From assembly GCF_041381155.1 (NCBI RefSeq), contig NC_091134.1:14634008-14698007 (forward strand): a DNA stretch of 64,000 bases, given 5' to 3'. The notes under the pieces were generated by a model. It ran no database searches. It was not told the DNA's origin and saw only the letters and a list, made by a program, of their open reading frames with translations. Below, in pieces: positions 1 to 11,639 of this stretch (positions within the stretch are counted from its first letter, which is position 1; each line of letters opens with the position of its first letter). Position numbers and translations under genes: made by a program. Source of the stretch: Argopecten irradians (taxonomy: Eukaryota > Mollusca > Bivalvia > Pectinida > Pectinidae).

Positions 1-44
1 ACATTAATAGTACTGCTTTCACAGTTCCAGCAGTACACCAAGAA

Positions 45-1385
45 TATCTGCATCAAAGTAGGCATAGTCTTAGAATAAGTTATTTTATGTCAAGGTTGGC
101 ATATAGTCTACACCAATCTTATTTTTGTGTCAAGTTTGAAATATAGTCTACACAAACTTAGTTTGTATCAATATAGGCATATAGTCTACTCAGAACTTAA
201 TTTATGTCTAGTTGACATATAATCTACACCAAACTTATTTTTTGTCAAGTTTGGAATATATATATAAATAGTCTACACAGAACTTAGTTTGTATCAATGT
301 AGGCATATAATCTACACCAAACTTATTTTGTGTCAAGTTTGGAATATAGTCTACACAGAACTTAGTTTGTATCAATGTAGGCATATAATCTACGCCAAAC
401 TTATTTTGTGTCAAGTTTGGAATATAGTCTACACAGAACTTATTTTGTATCAATGTAGGCATATAGTCTATACAGAACTTATTCTATGTCAAGGTTGGCA
501 TATAGTGTACACAGAACTTATTCTATGTCAAGGTTGGCGTATAGTTTACACAGAACTTAGTTTGTATCAATGTAGGCATATAGTCTATACAGAACTTATT
601 CTGTGTCAAGGTTGGCATATAGTCTATACAGAACTTATTCTATGTCAAGGTTGGCATATAGTCTATACAGAACTTATTTTGTATCAATGTAGGCATATAG
701 TCTATACAGAACTTATTCTGTGTCAAGGTTGGCATATAGTCTATACAGAACTTATTCTATGTCAAGGTTGGCATATAGTCTATACAGAACTTATTTTGTA
801 TCAATGTAGGCATATAGTCTATACAGAACTTATTCTATGTCAAGGTTGGCATATAGTCTATACAGAACTTATTTTGTATCAATGTAGGCATATAGTCTAT
901 ACAGAACTTATTCTATGTCAAGGTTGGCATATAGTCTATACAGAACTTATTCTATGTCAAGGTTGGCATATAGTCTATACAGAACTTATTTTGTGTCAAG
1001 GTTGGCATATAGTCTACACAGAACTTATTCTATGTCAAGGTTGGCGTATAGTTTACACAGAACTTAGTTTGTATCAATGTAGGCATATAGTCTACACAAA
1101 ACTTATTCTGTGTCAAGGTAGGCATATAGTCTACACAGAACTTATTCTGTGTCAAGGTTGGAATATAGTCTATACGCATAACTTATTCTATGTCAAGGTT
1201 GGCATATAGTCTACACAGAACTTATTTTATGTCAAGGTTGGAATACAGTCCTCACAGAACTTATTCTATGTCAAGGTTGGAATATAGTCTACACAGAACT
1301 TATTCTATGTCAAGGTTGGAATATAGTCAACACAGAACTTATTTGTATCAATGTAAGCATATAGTATCAGCATAACATATTCTAT
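45..1385. repeat. 39-bp minisatellite array (about 34 units)
   Basis: The stretch is made of head-to-tail units of about 39 bp, each holding a version of CAGAACTTATT...GGCATATAGTCTA. Two unit types alternate: one with TGTCAAGGTTGG and one with GTATCAATGTAGG. In the middle of the array they often follow a three-unit (117-bp) order, which suggests a higher-order repeat. Units at the left edge are more diverged than those between about 440 and 1180. As 39 is divisible by three, the array reads open for over 300 codons on the + strand; this is an artefact of the period, not a gene. The array lies upstream of the exon at 1642, so it is probably intronic. Confidence 0.95.
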
Positions 1386-1641
1386 GTCAAAGTAAGCATA
1401 ATGGTAGTAGAACAGCCACACTATGTTTATGGTACCATATGTTTATGGTATTGAGTATTTAGCAATCGGAAGCATACTATAGCACTGACCTATTGATGGG
1501 TTTTCCGATCAACAGAATGAAAACCTGTTGGGAAATTCTTACATGAAATAATCAAGAGTCAATTGCTACACATCAGTCTTTGACCAGTTACATGTCACAA
1601 TAATAAGTTTGAATCTAAATATATATTTCTTTGTTTCACAG

Positions 1642-1750
1642 AATCAGTTACCAACTGTCACCCTCAAACTCAGAAAGTTCCTTCAATAGTATTGAGGATT
1701 TCAGTACAACACCACAATCGTGTAACCCAGAGGACTCAGACACTGGCATG
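1642..1750 (+). CDS. coding exon, Ser/Thr/Asn-rich segment
   Basis: The exon follows TTTCTTTGTTTCACAG and ends in ATG just before GTAGGT. It starts with the last base of a split codon and ends in phase 0. It encodes 36 residues including ISYQLSPSNSESSF, acidic and serine-rich, with no hydrophobic core. Confidence 0.65.
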
Positions 1751-3652
1751 GTAGGTCACCAGGGGGAGCCACCGACTACCCACATTGCACTTGTCCGGGT
1801 AGGACATCTTTTAGTTGTGTCACAGTTGAGTCAAGGCCAATGACAAATTTGATACTTAAAGAATTTCAAAAGTTTTTAGACTGAATTCAAGTGATCCAAT
1901 TGAAGATTTAAAGAGTTGTCTCTTAAGTCTAGCAGAGACTGCATTTATTATTTTTTTAAATTAGCATTAGGTGTCAAGAAACAAAATACTGGCTCTGTAA
2001 AACATCTTTCATCAGCATTTTTGTTTGATTTTGGCAAAATTGGGTTTAATCAACTAGCCTAGAGTTTTATTATATATAAATTAATGGACAACACCGCACC
2101 TGGTAAATTCTTACCAAATGTGCAGGTCTTGATTGTAAACGATGACTTTGACTCAACTTTTGGAAGTTGTTGTGTTGATTTAACTTTCAAACCTTAAACA
2201 CAAAAGAAATGTGGGAGTCATTTATGATAGTTTTGATCGTCAAGAATTCTTTTTCATTATGTAATTTCTAATTTTTGGTAATTTAAGATAGTAATTGAAA
2301 ATAAATAAAATAAACAGATGGGTTATTTTCATCCTTTTACCATACATTATTTGGTTTCAAACTTTTTGTATTTCCAGGAGAGTATGTCGTCTGCAGGGAC
2401 ACCCAACAACTACACAAAACCTCCATTGTCTAACAGTTTCCATGACGATGGATGTGTATTTATTACAGACTGTGAGCATGGTAGGATTTTCTTTCATTCA
2501 ATTTTTTGAGCTTCAAAATGCAAAATTGTTATATGCAAATGAAAAGGCAATCAATATTGACTGCTTTGACCAGTGGAAATTTGGTGAATTGCATTGATAA
2601 GTTTAGAAAACTGCAATGACCTATGACATTTCATGACCTATATATGTATATCTTAACCTATTGATTTTTCTTTGTTCTTTAAGTGTAATAAGATATGCAC
2701 ATGAAAGGAATACTTCAATAGATATATTTTCTAATGATTTTGCTTGACTTCTGATATTTCTGCTCCTTACATATTGTGTTTTTGCTAAACTTAAAGCATT
2801 TGAAAATATATCAGTAAAAAGGATGTTGTTTTTAATGATTACTTTGTTCCAAAACATTCAATGACTTTTACCTTATCAGTAGGAAGTAACCAAAGAATGA
2901 AAGAATTTAAATAATTTCCATTTTTACAGTTGTCAATACAATGTATTGTATCACCATTTTGTTTGTTTCTTTTGTAGGCTGTGATACAACAAGACAGCAG
3001 TTGGACTTCCTAAAGTCTGAAGTTCAAAAGTTAAAAAATGAAAAAATGGAGTTAATTCGTCAAAACAAGGTACATGTATTTCTTTTTTTCAATTGGCAAC
3101 TGATCCTTATATTGAGCCATGTTCTATCCTAGTTTGTTAGTTCAGGATCTATTTAAGGAATCGTTTTGAGGGTAAATGAATATGGTAATTTCAGTGATGA
3201 TCCAAAAATAAAGTTTTCAAGACTTGTTACGATGTCTTATTCATTCAATATCATAATCTGTAATAACAATGTGATTGATGATACCATATAAACAATTATT
3301 TTCTCAGAGGTGGAATTACACAAATATCAAAGTGGTCTCGATAATTTGATCTGCAAAATAGTACCTCATTTGTCAATCGTATTTTACTATTGACTATTAT
3401 TTAAAAGCCAAAACAAGGAATTTTTTGACCCATGGAAGTAACAGATATACATGTAGTACCTTTTCAAATGAGTTACATAATATCATTCACTTTTAACCCT
3501 ACTTTTTGTTTAATAATCCATTATGTGTTGTGTGCTGAAGCCATTTTTGTTTTGTTTTGTAGACGGGACAGAAAGAGATCAATGGACTAAAACAGGAGGT
3601 TCATAGACTAAGACTTTCCACTATTGAAATAAGTGCTGAGGCCACAGTATGA
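1642..3652 (+). CDS. 3' end of a spliced gene with a C-terminal coiled coil (product not recognised)
   Basis: Four exons join in frame: 1642-1750, 2378-2480, 2978-3069 and 3563-3652, ending in TGA. Each has a pyrimidine-rich tract and AG before it, and the first three end at GTAGGT, GTAGGA and GTACAT. Codon phases match at every junction. The joined tail is about 131 residues: a Ser/Thr/Pro/Asn-rich, probably disordered stretch (about residues 1-70), then roughly 60 residues of coiled coil with hydrophobic residues at heptad spacing (LDFLKSEVQKLKNEKMELI, then INGLKQEVHRLRLS). The 5' part lies outside the window. I do not recognise the family; a scaffold or signalling protein with a C-terminal dimerisation helix would fit, but that is inference. 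Confidence 0.72.
2378..2480 (+). CDS. coding exon, linker segment
   Basis: The exon follows a TTTTTGTATTTCCAG acceptor and ends before GTAGGA. Phase 0 in and phase 1 out, matching both neighbours. It encodes 34 residues starting ESMSSAGTPNN and ending FITDCEH, plus the first base of a glycine codon. Confidence 0.65.
2978..3069 (+). CDS. coding exon, first half of coiled coil
   Basis: The exon follows GTTTCTTTTGTAG and ends AAG before GTACAT. It completes the split glycine codon and encodes 30 residues, CDTTRQQLDFLKSEVQKLKN onward, with a clear heptad pattern of hydrophobic residues and many Lys, Glu and Gln. Confidence 0.7.
3563..3652 (+). CDS. terminal coding exon, second half of coiled coil
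   Basis: The exon follows TTTTGTTTTGTAG and encodes 29 residues (TGQKEINGLKQEVHRLRLST onward) ending in TGA at 3650-3652. It continues the charged helix of the exon before it. Confidence 0.7.
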   Translation, partial: TGQKEINGLKQEVHRLRLSTIEISAEATV

Positions 3653-4855
3653 AGATACTATCTGTTTTTATATAGATTTCTATTTTTATCTCAAGTACGG
3701 GTGAAAGAGGAGTGAATTCCTTAGTGTTCTGACCACTGTCTTCTATTTATTTCTGTGCGGACAAAGGATATTATTTTCTTACTAAAATAACGATGTCTTG
3801 TGGATGTCCATGTTAAGGAAATATTATCTTATGTTGATAGGAAACTTCAGTTGAACAAACTTCTAAAGTTTAAGACATGTTGCTGCCTTACTGAAGTAAA
3901 GTGTCATAGATTCAGCCTTGTCTGAGGTGTGTAAAAATTACCTAGAAACTTTGGAATTGCTTAAATAGCAACCATCAGGAGAGGGATTCCTAACGATGGA
4001 GTTGGTGAGATTCTACAATTTTCTACTACACAATATAACAGTGGAGGAGTTTTAATCCTGTTAATATATCAACTGTCTAGCAGTGGACAGACTGAATGAC
4101 ACTGCCACGAAAAATGAAAGCCACATGACTGTGATTACTACCATTTATAGACTATAATTGGTAAACTACGGACGTTATAAGGAGTTTTGTATCTGAATTA
4201 TTGTTCTTATAACATTGTAAGTAAATGAATGGCATACTAGTGGAACTGTGTGTACTAGCTGTTGAAGGTTAAACTCCCTGACACTAGTACTGTAGCCTTG
4301 TGACGACAGATTTGTGGTTAAAGGCAATCGAAACATTCAGAATATATGAACTTTAGCTGATATTCTGCATGTACCATGTATTTGAGAGTATTGGACCAAA
4401 AGGACTATGTAAAATGGCCGTTATTTATCAGGATTCCATTGATATGAAATGGCTGAACAAAACGTTTAATTATGTGTTCATATTTAACATCATTTTCATC
4501 ACCAAAACAGTCGTCAGCATTTATCATTGTCATCACACATCTACAGGTACACCATCATCATTACTATCATTGTTATTATTGCCGCCATTGTCAATGTGTA
4601 TTCGTCGTTGTCATGCAGAGCCAAGATATGAAACTATATCCTGTGAGCTTATCTTTGGTACAAAAAAAACTGTTCTTTGGTACAAAAAAAACTATTAACA
4701 TTGACCAGGTACCAATAAGGCTCTATATTTTTTGCATTCCCCCATGTGTCTAATTCGTAATCATTGGAAGTGCTATGTCCTCAAATGTTGAAGGAATATT
4801 TTACAAAAGTGTATGAATGTGTCTTTTGAACAAATAAAAGAATATTTAGTATTTG
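3653..4855 (+). other. probable 3' UTR of the coiled-coil gene
   Basis: No further exon is visible after the stop at 3652. The stretch is AT-rich and contains a CAT/CCG-rich low-complexity patch near 4550-4620 and a duplicated GGTACAAAAAAAACT near 4657-4692. Reading frames of 90-110 codons here have no coding character. The first good AATAAA is at 4833-4838; another lies near 5385. The extent is inferred from the poly(A) signal only. Confidence 0.45.
4833..4838 (+). promoter_or_regulatory. poly(A) signal AATAAA
   Basis: Canonical AATAAA about 1.2 kb after the stop codon of the coiled-coil gene; the nearest candidate that would end its 3' UTR. Confidence 0.4.
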
Positions 4856-5994
4856 AACGATTTGACCTTCAATTGCAAATTTCATCAACTGATCGTTGTT
4901 TATTGAACAAGCTTATCTCTTCGCTTCAGGACCGATGTTTGATTTCTGCTGGTTTAAGTATAAACTTACACAACTGATTCTATTCCTGCAAATATTTCCA
5001 CATTAGCCCTTTTCTTCATATACTAAAACAAACCCCTCAAATCGTGTCACTAATGTGAAATATTCCTTTTTATTCATCACACAGATAAGTTGTGGTACCT
5101 GTATTGTTAACTATAGTGAAATACTACCTGTTGCTATGGTTACTATATAATGACGTCTCTGTTGCTGTGGTTACTGTTACTTGGTTGCTATGGTAAAACG
5201 AATTGTCCCTTGCGTGGCATCATTGGTGCTATAAGATAGAGATTTATCATTTACAAGCATGTGCAATATATTTGTATAAGTGTGAGTGTTAATTCCTAGG
5301 AAGGAATTTTGTTTCGATATCATACTTGTTTATTATACTATATGACATTAAACTATTGATAAATATGCTAAGTTCAAATGTCAAAATAAAAACAATCTAG
5401 TCTTATGGAATTTTCGTTTTGTATTTTTATTCTGACGAGCAAAAGAAGACCTATTGGCATGGCTATATAAAATGACATACATAATTTTATAATTTAGACC
5501 ATATATATTGAGAGGCATACTAAATATATTGATTATCCACTGAGATGGTGTAATTGACATCGATTATATATTGTCCAAATGAAAATTGGTGTTACATCAA
5601 ATAGAAAAAAAGAGTAATATTTTTCATGTTTTATATTTTTCCATATAGAAATTAGCCTTTGCAGTAATTTAGCTAAATGTTTAATCTGACTTAAATCACA
5701 CCTTTGACAAAAAATTAAGCAAAATTTAGATCGCTGCCGTGTAATATTGTTTTATGGGATTTCGCATATTTGTTTTGTTTCAACTTTGGAACTTCATATA
5801 CTTTTGGGGTTTAAAATTTAAGCATTTTGAAAACGGCAAACAAATTTAGAATGTTTCTGAAGTGTAATCTTGTCCCCGTCTCCATAGGTTTCCTGTAATA
5901 ATGCGATTCCGTGCGTGTTAGAAAGTAAACCTGTATCATGGTTTTAGTTGCATGTAATACGAGTATGTCAATGGATTATGTTCTTGGCAGCCTT
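4856..5994. other. AT-rich intergenic DNA
   Basis: Apart from the X-box-like cluster at 5130-5197 I see no exon, transposon end or RNA gene here. Confidence 0.5.
5130..5197. promoter_or_regulatory. cluster of three RFX X-box-like sites plus a CRE-like site
   Basis: Within 68 bp there are GTTGCTATGGTTAC (5130-5143), TGACGTC (5151-5157), GTTGCTGTGGTTAC (5161-5174) and GTTGCTATGGTAAA (5184-5197). These resemble the imperfect palindrome bound by RFX factors (GTNRCC-spacer-RGYAAC), and TGACGTC is close to the CREB/ATF site. No gene start is visible nearby, so a regulatory role is inference. Confidence 0.35.
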
Positions 5995-6320
5995 ACAGGT
6001 AGGGCGTAATTTTACCTGCTGTCCCTTTAACATGATCGTTAAAGGCGACTAAATTTAGGTTCTTTTTCTATCTTTCTTACTTACTTTCTACTTCCACACA
6101 AAACAAAAGTCTATACAAGTGGTAGTGTCTGCTTCTGCTTAGCGCTCAGCATTAAGGGAGTGGGACGACTGGTTCGCCCGTTGTCAGTATAATGTTAAAG
6201 ATACAACATGAATATACCGCAGTCTCCCACAACACACACAACGCACTTCATACACGCAACACAAAGCATACATGGAAGGCAGTCCTTTATGACCGTATCT
6301 GTTAATAGGACGTCTTTTTA
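5995..6320 (+). mobile_element. SINE copy with internal deletion
   Basis: This belongs to the window's commonest dispersed family. It starts with the family leader (ACCTGCTG...GGCGACTAAATTTAGG), lacks most of the tRNA-like part, then resumes with the body (TAGCGCTCAGCAT, GGGACGACTGGTTCGCCC, GTTGTCAGTATAATG) and the 3' segment ending TTAATAGGACGT. Other copies are near 13.4, 24.9, 30.3, 41.9, 48.8, 52.7, 57.4 and 60.1 kb. Confidence 0.7.
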
Positions 6321-6429
6321 ACCAGCAAACAATGTTTTTGTGTGTCCGAAAAAGCCAAAGTACGTACACACAAACATTTAAAACCTTGTTGTGACTGATG
6401 TGAAAAACCTTCACCAGGGGAACTAATAA

Positions 6430-6985
6430 GATGGCAAGATCATTTTACTTCACTAATCTATGTTCGTTAAACATTAGAGTATATGTAAAATATCTACTTC
6501 GAAATACATATTGTTATTATTGCATTAATTTATCCGCGGCAGACTTTAGGATGATTTTGGATTGTGTATGTGGTTTTTTTTTTCAATTTTACGTAATTCA
6601 TGCCACTGATCGATTAAGGTAATCAAATGTTAGAAAGATAATTGCAAAAGAAATTTCTTATAACGTTCATTAAGTTTTTTTGTTTGGTTGCATTCACGAA
6701 CTATATCTAATGAAATTATTGTTAAATTATAAAAGTTAATAGCTTTGAACACGAGTTTCCTCCCTTGTTCTGTCACTGGGAGTTGTGTTTTTTTGTTTAT
6801 CGACAACTGCGTTATATTGAAAGGGAAAAAGTAAAAAAATTATCAACATTAACAAAATATAATGATAGTATAGATCTTCATGTATATTTGTTCGAGCAAT
6901 TTAAAGTGACAAATGAACGTATATTGGCGTGTAATCTACACTATTTGACGACAGCATTAACATAAATACATCAAATAGATTCTCA
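6430..6985. other. intergenic, nothing recognised
   Basis: AT-rich DNA with several short reading frames of no coding character. It lies between a SINE and the start of a LINE. Confidence 0.4.
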
Positions 6986-9530
6986 CAACTAGACACAGAT
7001 ACAGACCTTAATATATAGGACATCCCCACCAGCCCAGGACCTCCTACAGCATCCTCCTCCCCCATTAAACACAACAAAGATGTCACTAGGAAAAACAAAT
7101 TCAACCAGCCAATCCGCATAGCCACTATTAACTTCCAATCAATCTCCAACTAAAGCCAGACCTCGAACAAATATTACACTCTTTAAAACCAGACATCATC
7201 ATAGGCACAGAATCATGGCTAAACAACACAACATTTCTTATAAGTACTTCCCAATCCAAGAATACACAGTACATAGGAAGGACCGCAAACAAGATAAAAA
7301 GGGACAAAGTCACGGGGTGGGGGGCACTAATTGCAGTCACAAACAAATGCCGCTCGTAACAAACACAAGAACTTGACACTGATAACGAATCTCATCTTCA
7401 TCAATATCTCCATGACAAACTCACACAACCTCACTATAGGATTTTACTACAGACCACCCTCAGACAAGGGACACTCACTTGAACAATTAGAAATCTCCAT
7501 GAAAAGACATAACAACAACACAATTACTTTCATTAGCGGAGATTTCAACTTACCACACATAAGATTGACAAAACAACACAACAATTCCAGGCAAAAAAGA
7601 CAAAAAACTTCATCAACAACTACTTGGTATCATAGACGTCAACTCTCACACAAATGACTACCAACACAAATAGAGTTGTCCAAATTCTTGACCTAACACT
7701 AACAAATCGTCCTTCAATTGTCAGCAAGATGGAAACATCACCACCCATAGGGAAAGCTGATCATCATATTCACTGAAATTGACGTGCGACTCAAGAAAAT
7801 TAGGAAGCAGCCCAGGGACATCCCCCTATACGGTAAAGCAAACTGGGACAATATTAGAAACGATCGGACTCACATCAATATGAAACTTGATGAATCAACA
7901 AACCCCATATACATCCCATATACATCTAAACTACCATGGATAACACAACCTATCCGTCAACTCATGAAGAATTGTAAAAAAAACCTACGTACACAGCAAA
8001 AACAAACAAGACCAAGAGCTCAAACAGAAATACAAAGCATGCAAATCAGAACTACAAAAGCGCACTAGAAATGCATATCTAAACTACATAGAAAAAATGA
8101 TAAAAAACCTACCAATAGATCAGCAACAGCAAGAGTCACCCCAGAAAAGAAGAAAATACAACCCCAAAAATTATTCTCATACATTAAAACAACAAGAAAA
8201 GAGAACACAGATATCACAGCACTAAGAAAGGATGGACACCTAATGACAGACACCACTTGTGAGGCAAACATATTAAATGAACAATTTAAATCAGCCTTCA
8301 CAACAGAACAGTATCACCCCATACCAGAAAAAGGACCATCACCACACCCAGTCATGCCTGAAATAAACATATCACAACAAGGAATAGATAACCTCCTTAA
8401 AAACATCAACCCACGCAAAGCAACAGGACCAGCCAATATACACGGCAGACTATTAAAAGAACTTAGGGACAAAACAGCACCCATACGTACCACTCACTCT
8501 CTAAATACAGGCACATTACCAACAGATTGGAAGCACACAAACGTAAACCCCATATACAAGAAAGGCGACAGATACAACCCCACTAACTACAGACCCATAT
8601 CACTCACCTGTATCACATGCAAACTTATGAAACATATCATTACAAGCGCCACATTGTCACATCTGGAGAACAACAACATACTATACAACTTACAACACGG
8701 CTTCAGATCATGCGAGACACAACTTGCTACATTCATGCACGACCTTGCAAGCAATAATAACAGCAACAAACAGACAGACATTATAATCATGGACTGTGCC
8801 AAAGCCTTTGACAAAGTCCCGCACAGACGCCTACAATACAAATTAAAATACTACGGCATAACAGGCAATACACACATATGGATCACAGACTTTCTCTCAC
8901 AACGCACCCAAACAGTAGTACTTGAGGGAAAATAATCAAATAAAATACAAGTAACTTCAGGAGTCCCTCAAGGAACATGTTTGGGGCCAATTCTGTTTCT
9001 CATATACATTAACGATTTCCATTAATACATGAAGCACAGCACACTAATATTATTCGCAGATGACAGTATTATATACAAAACAATAAACAACAGCGACGAC
9101 GCAATAAAACTACAGAAAGATTTGGACGCAGCAGCACAATTCGAAACAGACTGGCTAATGAAATTTCATCAAGATAAATGCAACATCATCGGTGTTACAC
9201 CAAAACGCAACAAAATAAATCACAACTACACACTCCACAATCACACACTCGAGCAAGTAAACGCAAGTAAATATTTAGGACTAACAATGCAAAAAAACCT
9301 AATACGGAACATGCACATATAAATAATATCACCGCAAACGCAAAAAGATCACTAGGAATTTAAAGGTGCAACTTAAAAAAATTAATTCACCACATATTAA
9401 AGTACACGCATACAAAGAACTAGTCCTACCCAAACTGGAATACTGCTCTCCCATATGGGATCCCCACAACACATACCAAATTCAACAGATAGAATAAATC
9501 ACAATACTGAGCAGCAGAACAAAACTTGTA
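6985..9530 (+). mobile_element. non-LTR retrotransposon (LINE), jockey/CR1-like, broken
   Basis: Pieces of one LINE ORF2 appear in order on the + strand. The endonuclease start is near 7100 (RIATINFQSI), then TESWL near 7205, YYRPPSD near 7450 and GDFNLP near 7540 (APE-type endonuclease signatures). The reverse transcriptase covers about 8240-9320, with NYRPISL, MDCAKAFDKVPH, SGVPQGTCLGPILF and the FADD active-site motif near 9055. A thumb-like piece (KYLGLTM) and a C-terminal stretch (LVLPKLEYCSPIWD, near 9420-9465) follow. The frame is broken by several shifts in the endonuclease half, by in-frame stops at 8933 and about 9024 in the RT, and by more after 9320. The element is A- and C-rich on its coding strand, unlike its surroundings. 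The clade is not resolved by eye. No terminal repeats or target duplication were found. Confidence 0.85.
8243..9322 (+). pseudogene. LINE reverse transcriptase domain, with two in-frame stops
   Basis: Both long reading frames (8243-8932 and 9029-9322) are in the same frame, separated by a stretch that still translates as SNKIQVTSGVPQGTCLGPIL. The RT palm motifs are therefore nearly continuous, interrupted only by TAA at 8933-8935 and a second TAA just before 9029. Motif order (RKATGP, NYRPISL, AKAFDKVPH, GVPQG, FADD) is that of non-LTR retrotransposons. Insertional activity is unlikely. Confidence 0.85.
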
Positions 9531-9915
9531 TAAAGTTTGGCTATGAATCCACGGGGGCAGGAGGAGTGGGGCCCAATAGGGAAATTGAGTTAAATCCTAT
9601 CAAACGCAACTTGTCCTAGAGTTCTGCATTGATTGTGACCAATTTGGCCACAAACATCTTTGGAGAAACAGAACTTGTATAAATTTTGGCTCTGACCTCA
9701 CGATGACAGGAGGGGCGGGCCCAATAGGGGAAATAGAGGTTAATCCTATAAATCGCTACTTGTCTTTGAGTTCTGCATGGATTGTAATCAAATTTGGCCA
9801 CAAACATCCTTGGGGGAAGGAGAACAGACCTTGTATACATTTTGGCTCTGACCCCCTGGGGGCAGGAGGGGTGGGACCCAATAGGGGAATTAGAGGTGTA
9901 AATATTCAAATTACT
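9530..9915 (-). repeat. tandem-repeat core of Helitron-like element (about 3 units of ~125-140 bp)
   Basis: Three successive units each contain TTGTATAAATTTTGGCTCTGA, a C/G-rich GGCAGGAGGGG, CCAATAGGGGAA, and AATTTGGCCACAAACATC. The reverse complement of the same unit forms the arrays at 14310-14720 and 17060-17330, so this copy lies in the opposite orientation. It abuts the LINE 3' end. Confidence 0.7.
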
Positions 9916-9949
9916 TCAGGAAAGAAACAATGAACCTGTATTCAGAAAA

Positions 9950-11075
9950 TTACTTGGCATTACAAACCAGGTCAGCAGGTCTGGGCATTTTGTTGGTGTT
10001 GAAATCGTTATTTCAGAAATAAAATAAATGTAAAATTTATTTAAGTTATTTCATGAAAATGAGTTATTCAATTTATTGTTCTTGAAACAACTTTAAATAT
10101 CAAAAAATACTAAATTCAATATTTAAATAAAAAATCTTCTTTTTTTTATAAATTTGTTTGAGTCCTTCATTCACAGCATCTATGAGCGGCCTTGGCACTT
10201 CGATTAAAACAGAAATTGTCGAAATGTTGAGTGCTATTTTCGGCAATGTCATTATAAACAAAGTTGATTCACCCACTTCAAGTTTGAGTGCATCAAGAAT
10301 TTTTTCTGATAAGTTGGCTCATTACCTGGAGAAAATTTGAGAAAAATCGTGGACCGGTAATTTTGTCGTTTAAAGGTCTTAGTGAGGCAATGTCTATTTT
10401 TAGTAACGTTACAAAGTGATATGAATATGCTTATTTTAGACCATTAATCACGAATCTAACGGTGTCAAGATCAATATCTAATCCAATAGTCATTTGTAAC
10501 TCTTGGTTTATTCAGTTAAATTTTGTAGAAAAATTAAGTTTTACACAACCACAATTACAAAACATTTGGGTATTTTTAGGCCATTATAAACTGTTTTTCA
10601 TTTGATTTTGTTTCACCAACATGTCCTGTTCTAATAAGTTAATTGTAGTTATAAAGCGCATTTAAATTAAAGAGAGTGAATAAAATGGCATTCTATAATT
10701 GTGTGATTTGAGAGTTACCATTTACTGGGGGCATTTGTTACAAACCTAGTTCAATTATTTGCAGGGCTATACTAATATTTGTTACAACTCTTCACACTTT
10801 TGATAAATTGACCCTCATGTTGATTAATGCTAATAATTGCAAAACGCATCACTTTCACATGTTCAAATAATTATTGTATAAGATTTTAAGTTTAATTTGG
10901 GTAGGTAACTTTTTAGATGCATTAATGCCAAATACTTCTTTAATCTTGTTAAATAAATAACTGAATGTAGCCGCTTTTAATGTTTAGGAAATACGTTATC
11001 TATTTTGTAAATAATAATATTAAATTCGATGTCAGTATAATTTGATAATCAGAATAATAGATAACTTAACATATA
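9950..11075. other. AT-rich intergenic DNA
   Basis: A 60-codon frame at 10158-10340 has no recognisable features. I see no exon, transposon end or RNA gene here. Confidence 0.45.
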
Positions 11076-11084
11076 GTATTTGAC

Positions 11085-11300
11085 ACAAAAGGAAAAGACA
11101 ACACATCACACACAAGGAACGCGACACTTTCAATGATCCTGGCTGTTCATAGGACGTTACACACACAACACAGCACATACATGGAAGGCTGTCCTTCAAT
11201 GACCCTGGCTGTTCATAAGACGTTACACACACAACACATTACACATATGGAAGGCCATCCTTTAATGACCCTGGCTGTTCATAGGGCATTAAACTAATAA
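11085..11300 (+). repeat. tandem triplication of the SINE 3' segment (~66-bp unit)
   Basis: The SINE 3' segment (ACACAACACA...CATGGAAGGC...CCTGGCTGTTCATAGGACGTTA) occurs three times head to tail at a spacing of 65-66 bp (GGCTGTTC at 11141, 11207 and 11272). In full SINEs it occurs once. A further inverted piece lies at about 11400-11470. Confidence 0.7.
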
Positions 11301-11394
11301 CCCAAACCAACCTCGAAATGTTTTATTCGACCATTCCTAATCAGATATAAAAAATGAGTTATACATTAAACACAAGTGTATCTAATGAATGTTT

Positions 11395-11470
11395 GTTTGA
11401 TTAATTAACGTCCTATTGACAGCCAGGGTAATGTGAGGACGACCTCCAATGTATGTGGTGTGTAGCATGT
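11395..11470 (-). mobile_element. SINE 3' fragment
   Basis: The stretch GATTAATTAACGTCCTATTG followed by ACAGCCAGGGTAATGTGAGG is the reverse complement of the SINE 3' segment. Only about 70 bp is present. Confidence 0.55.
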
Positions 11471-11639
11471 GGTTCAGATTTTCAGATTTTATTCCACTCT
11501 CAAACATACAAGTGTGTAACAGGTCACTATGCATTATATAGACCTGCAGGTAGAAAGGACACATAGTGTGATAGTGCATCACAATATATGTTAGTGATGT
11601 ACATCTACATGCTATATCAATAATTTTTTCGAAACTTTA

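Noticed and set aside
289-1209. A 306-codon open frame on the + strand
   Set aside because: It is the 39-bp minisatellite read in one phase (HIVYTELILCQGW repeated); the opposite strand is open too. No gene evidence.
4369-4753. Two overlapping frames of 93-109 codons
   Set aside because: Low-complexity His/Leu-rich translations of CAT repeats in a likely 3' UTR.
7000-9530. An intact, possibly active LINE
   Set aside because: In-frame stops in the RT and shifts in the endonuclease half show it is broken.
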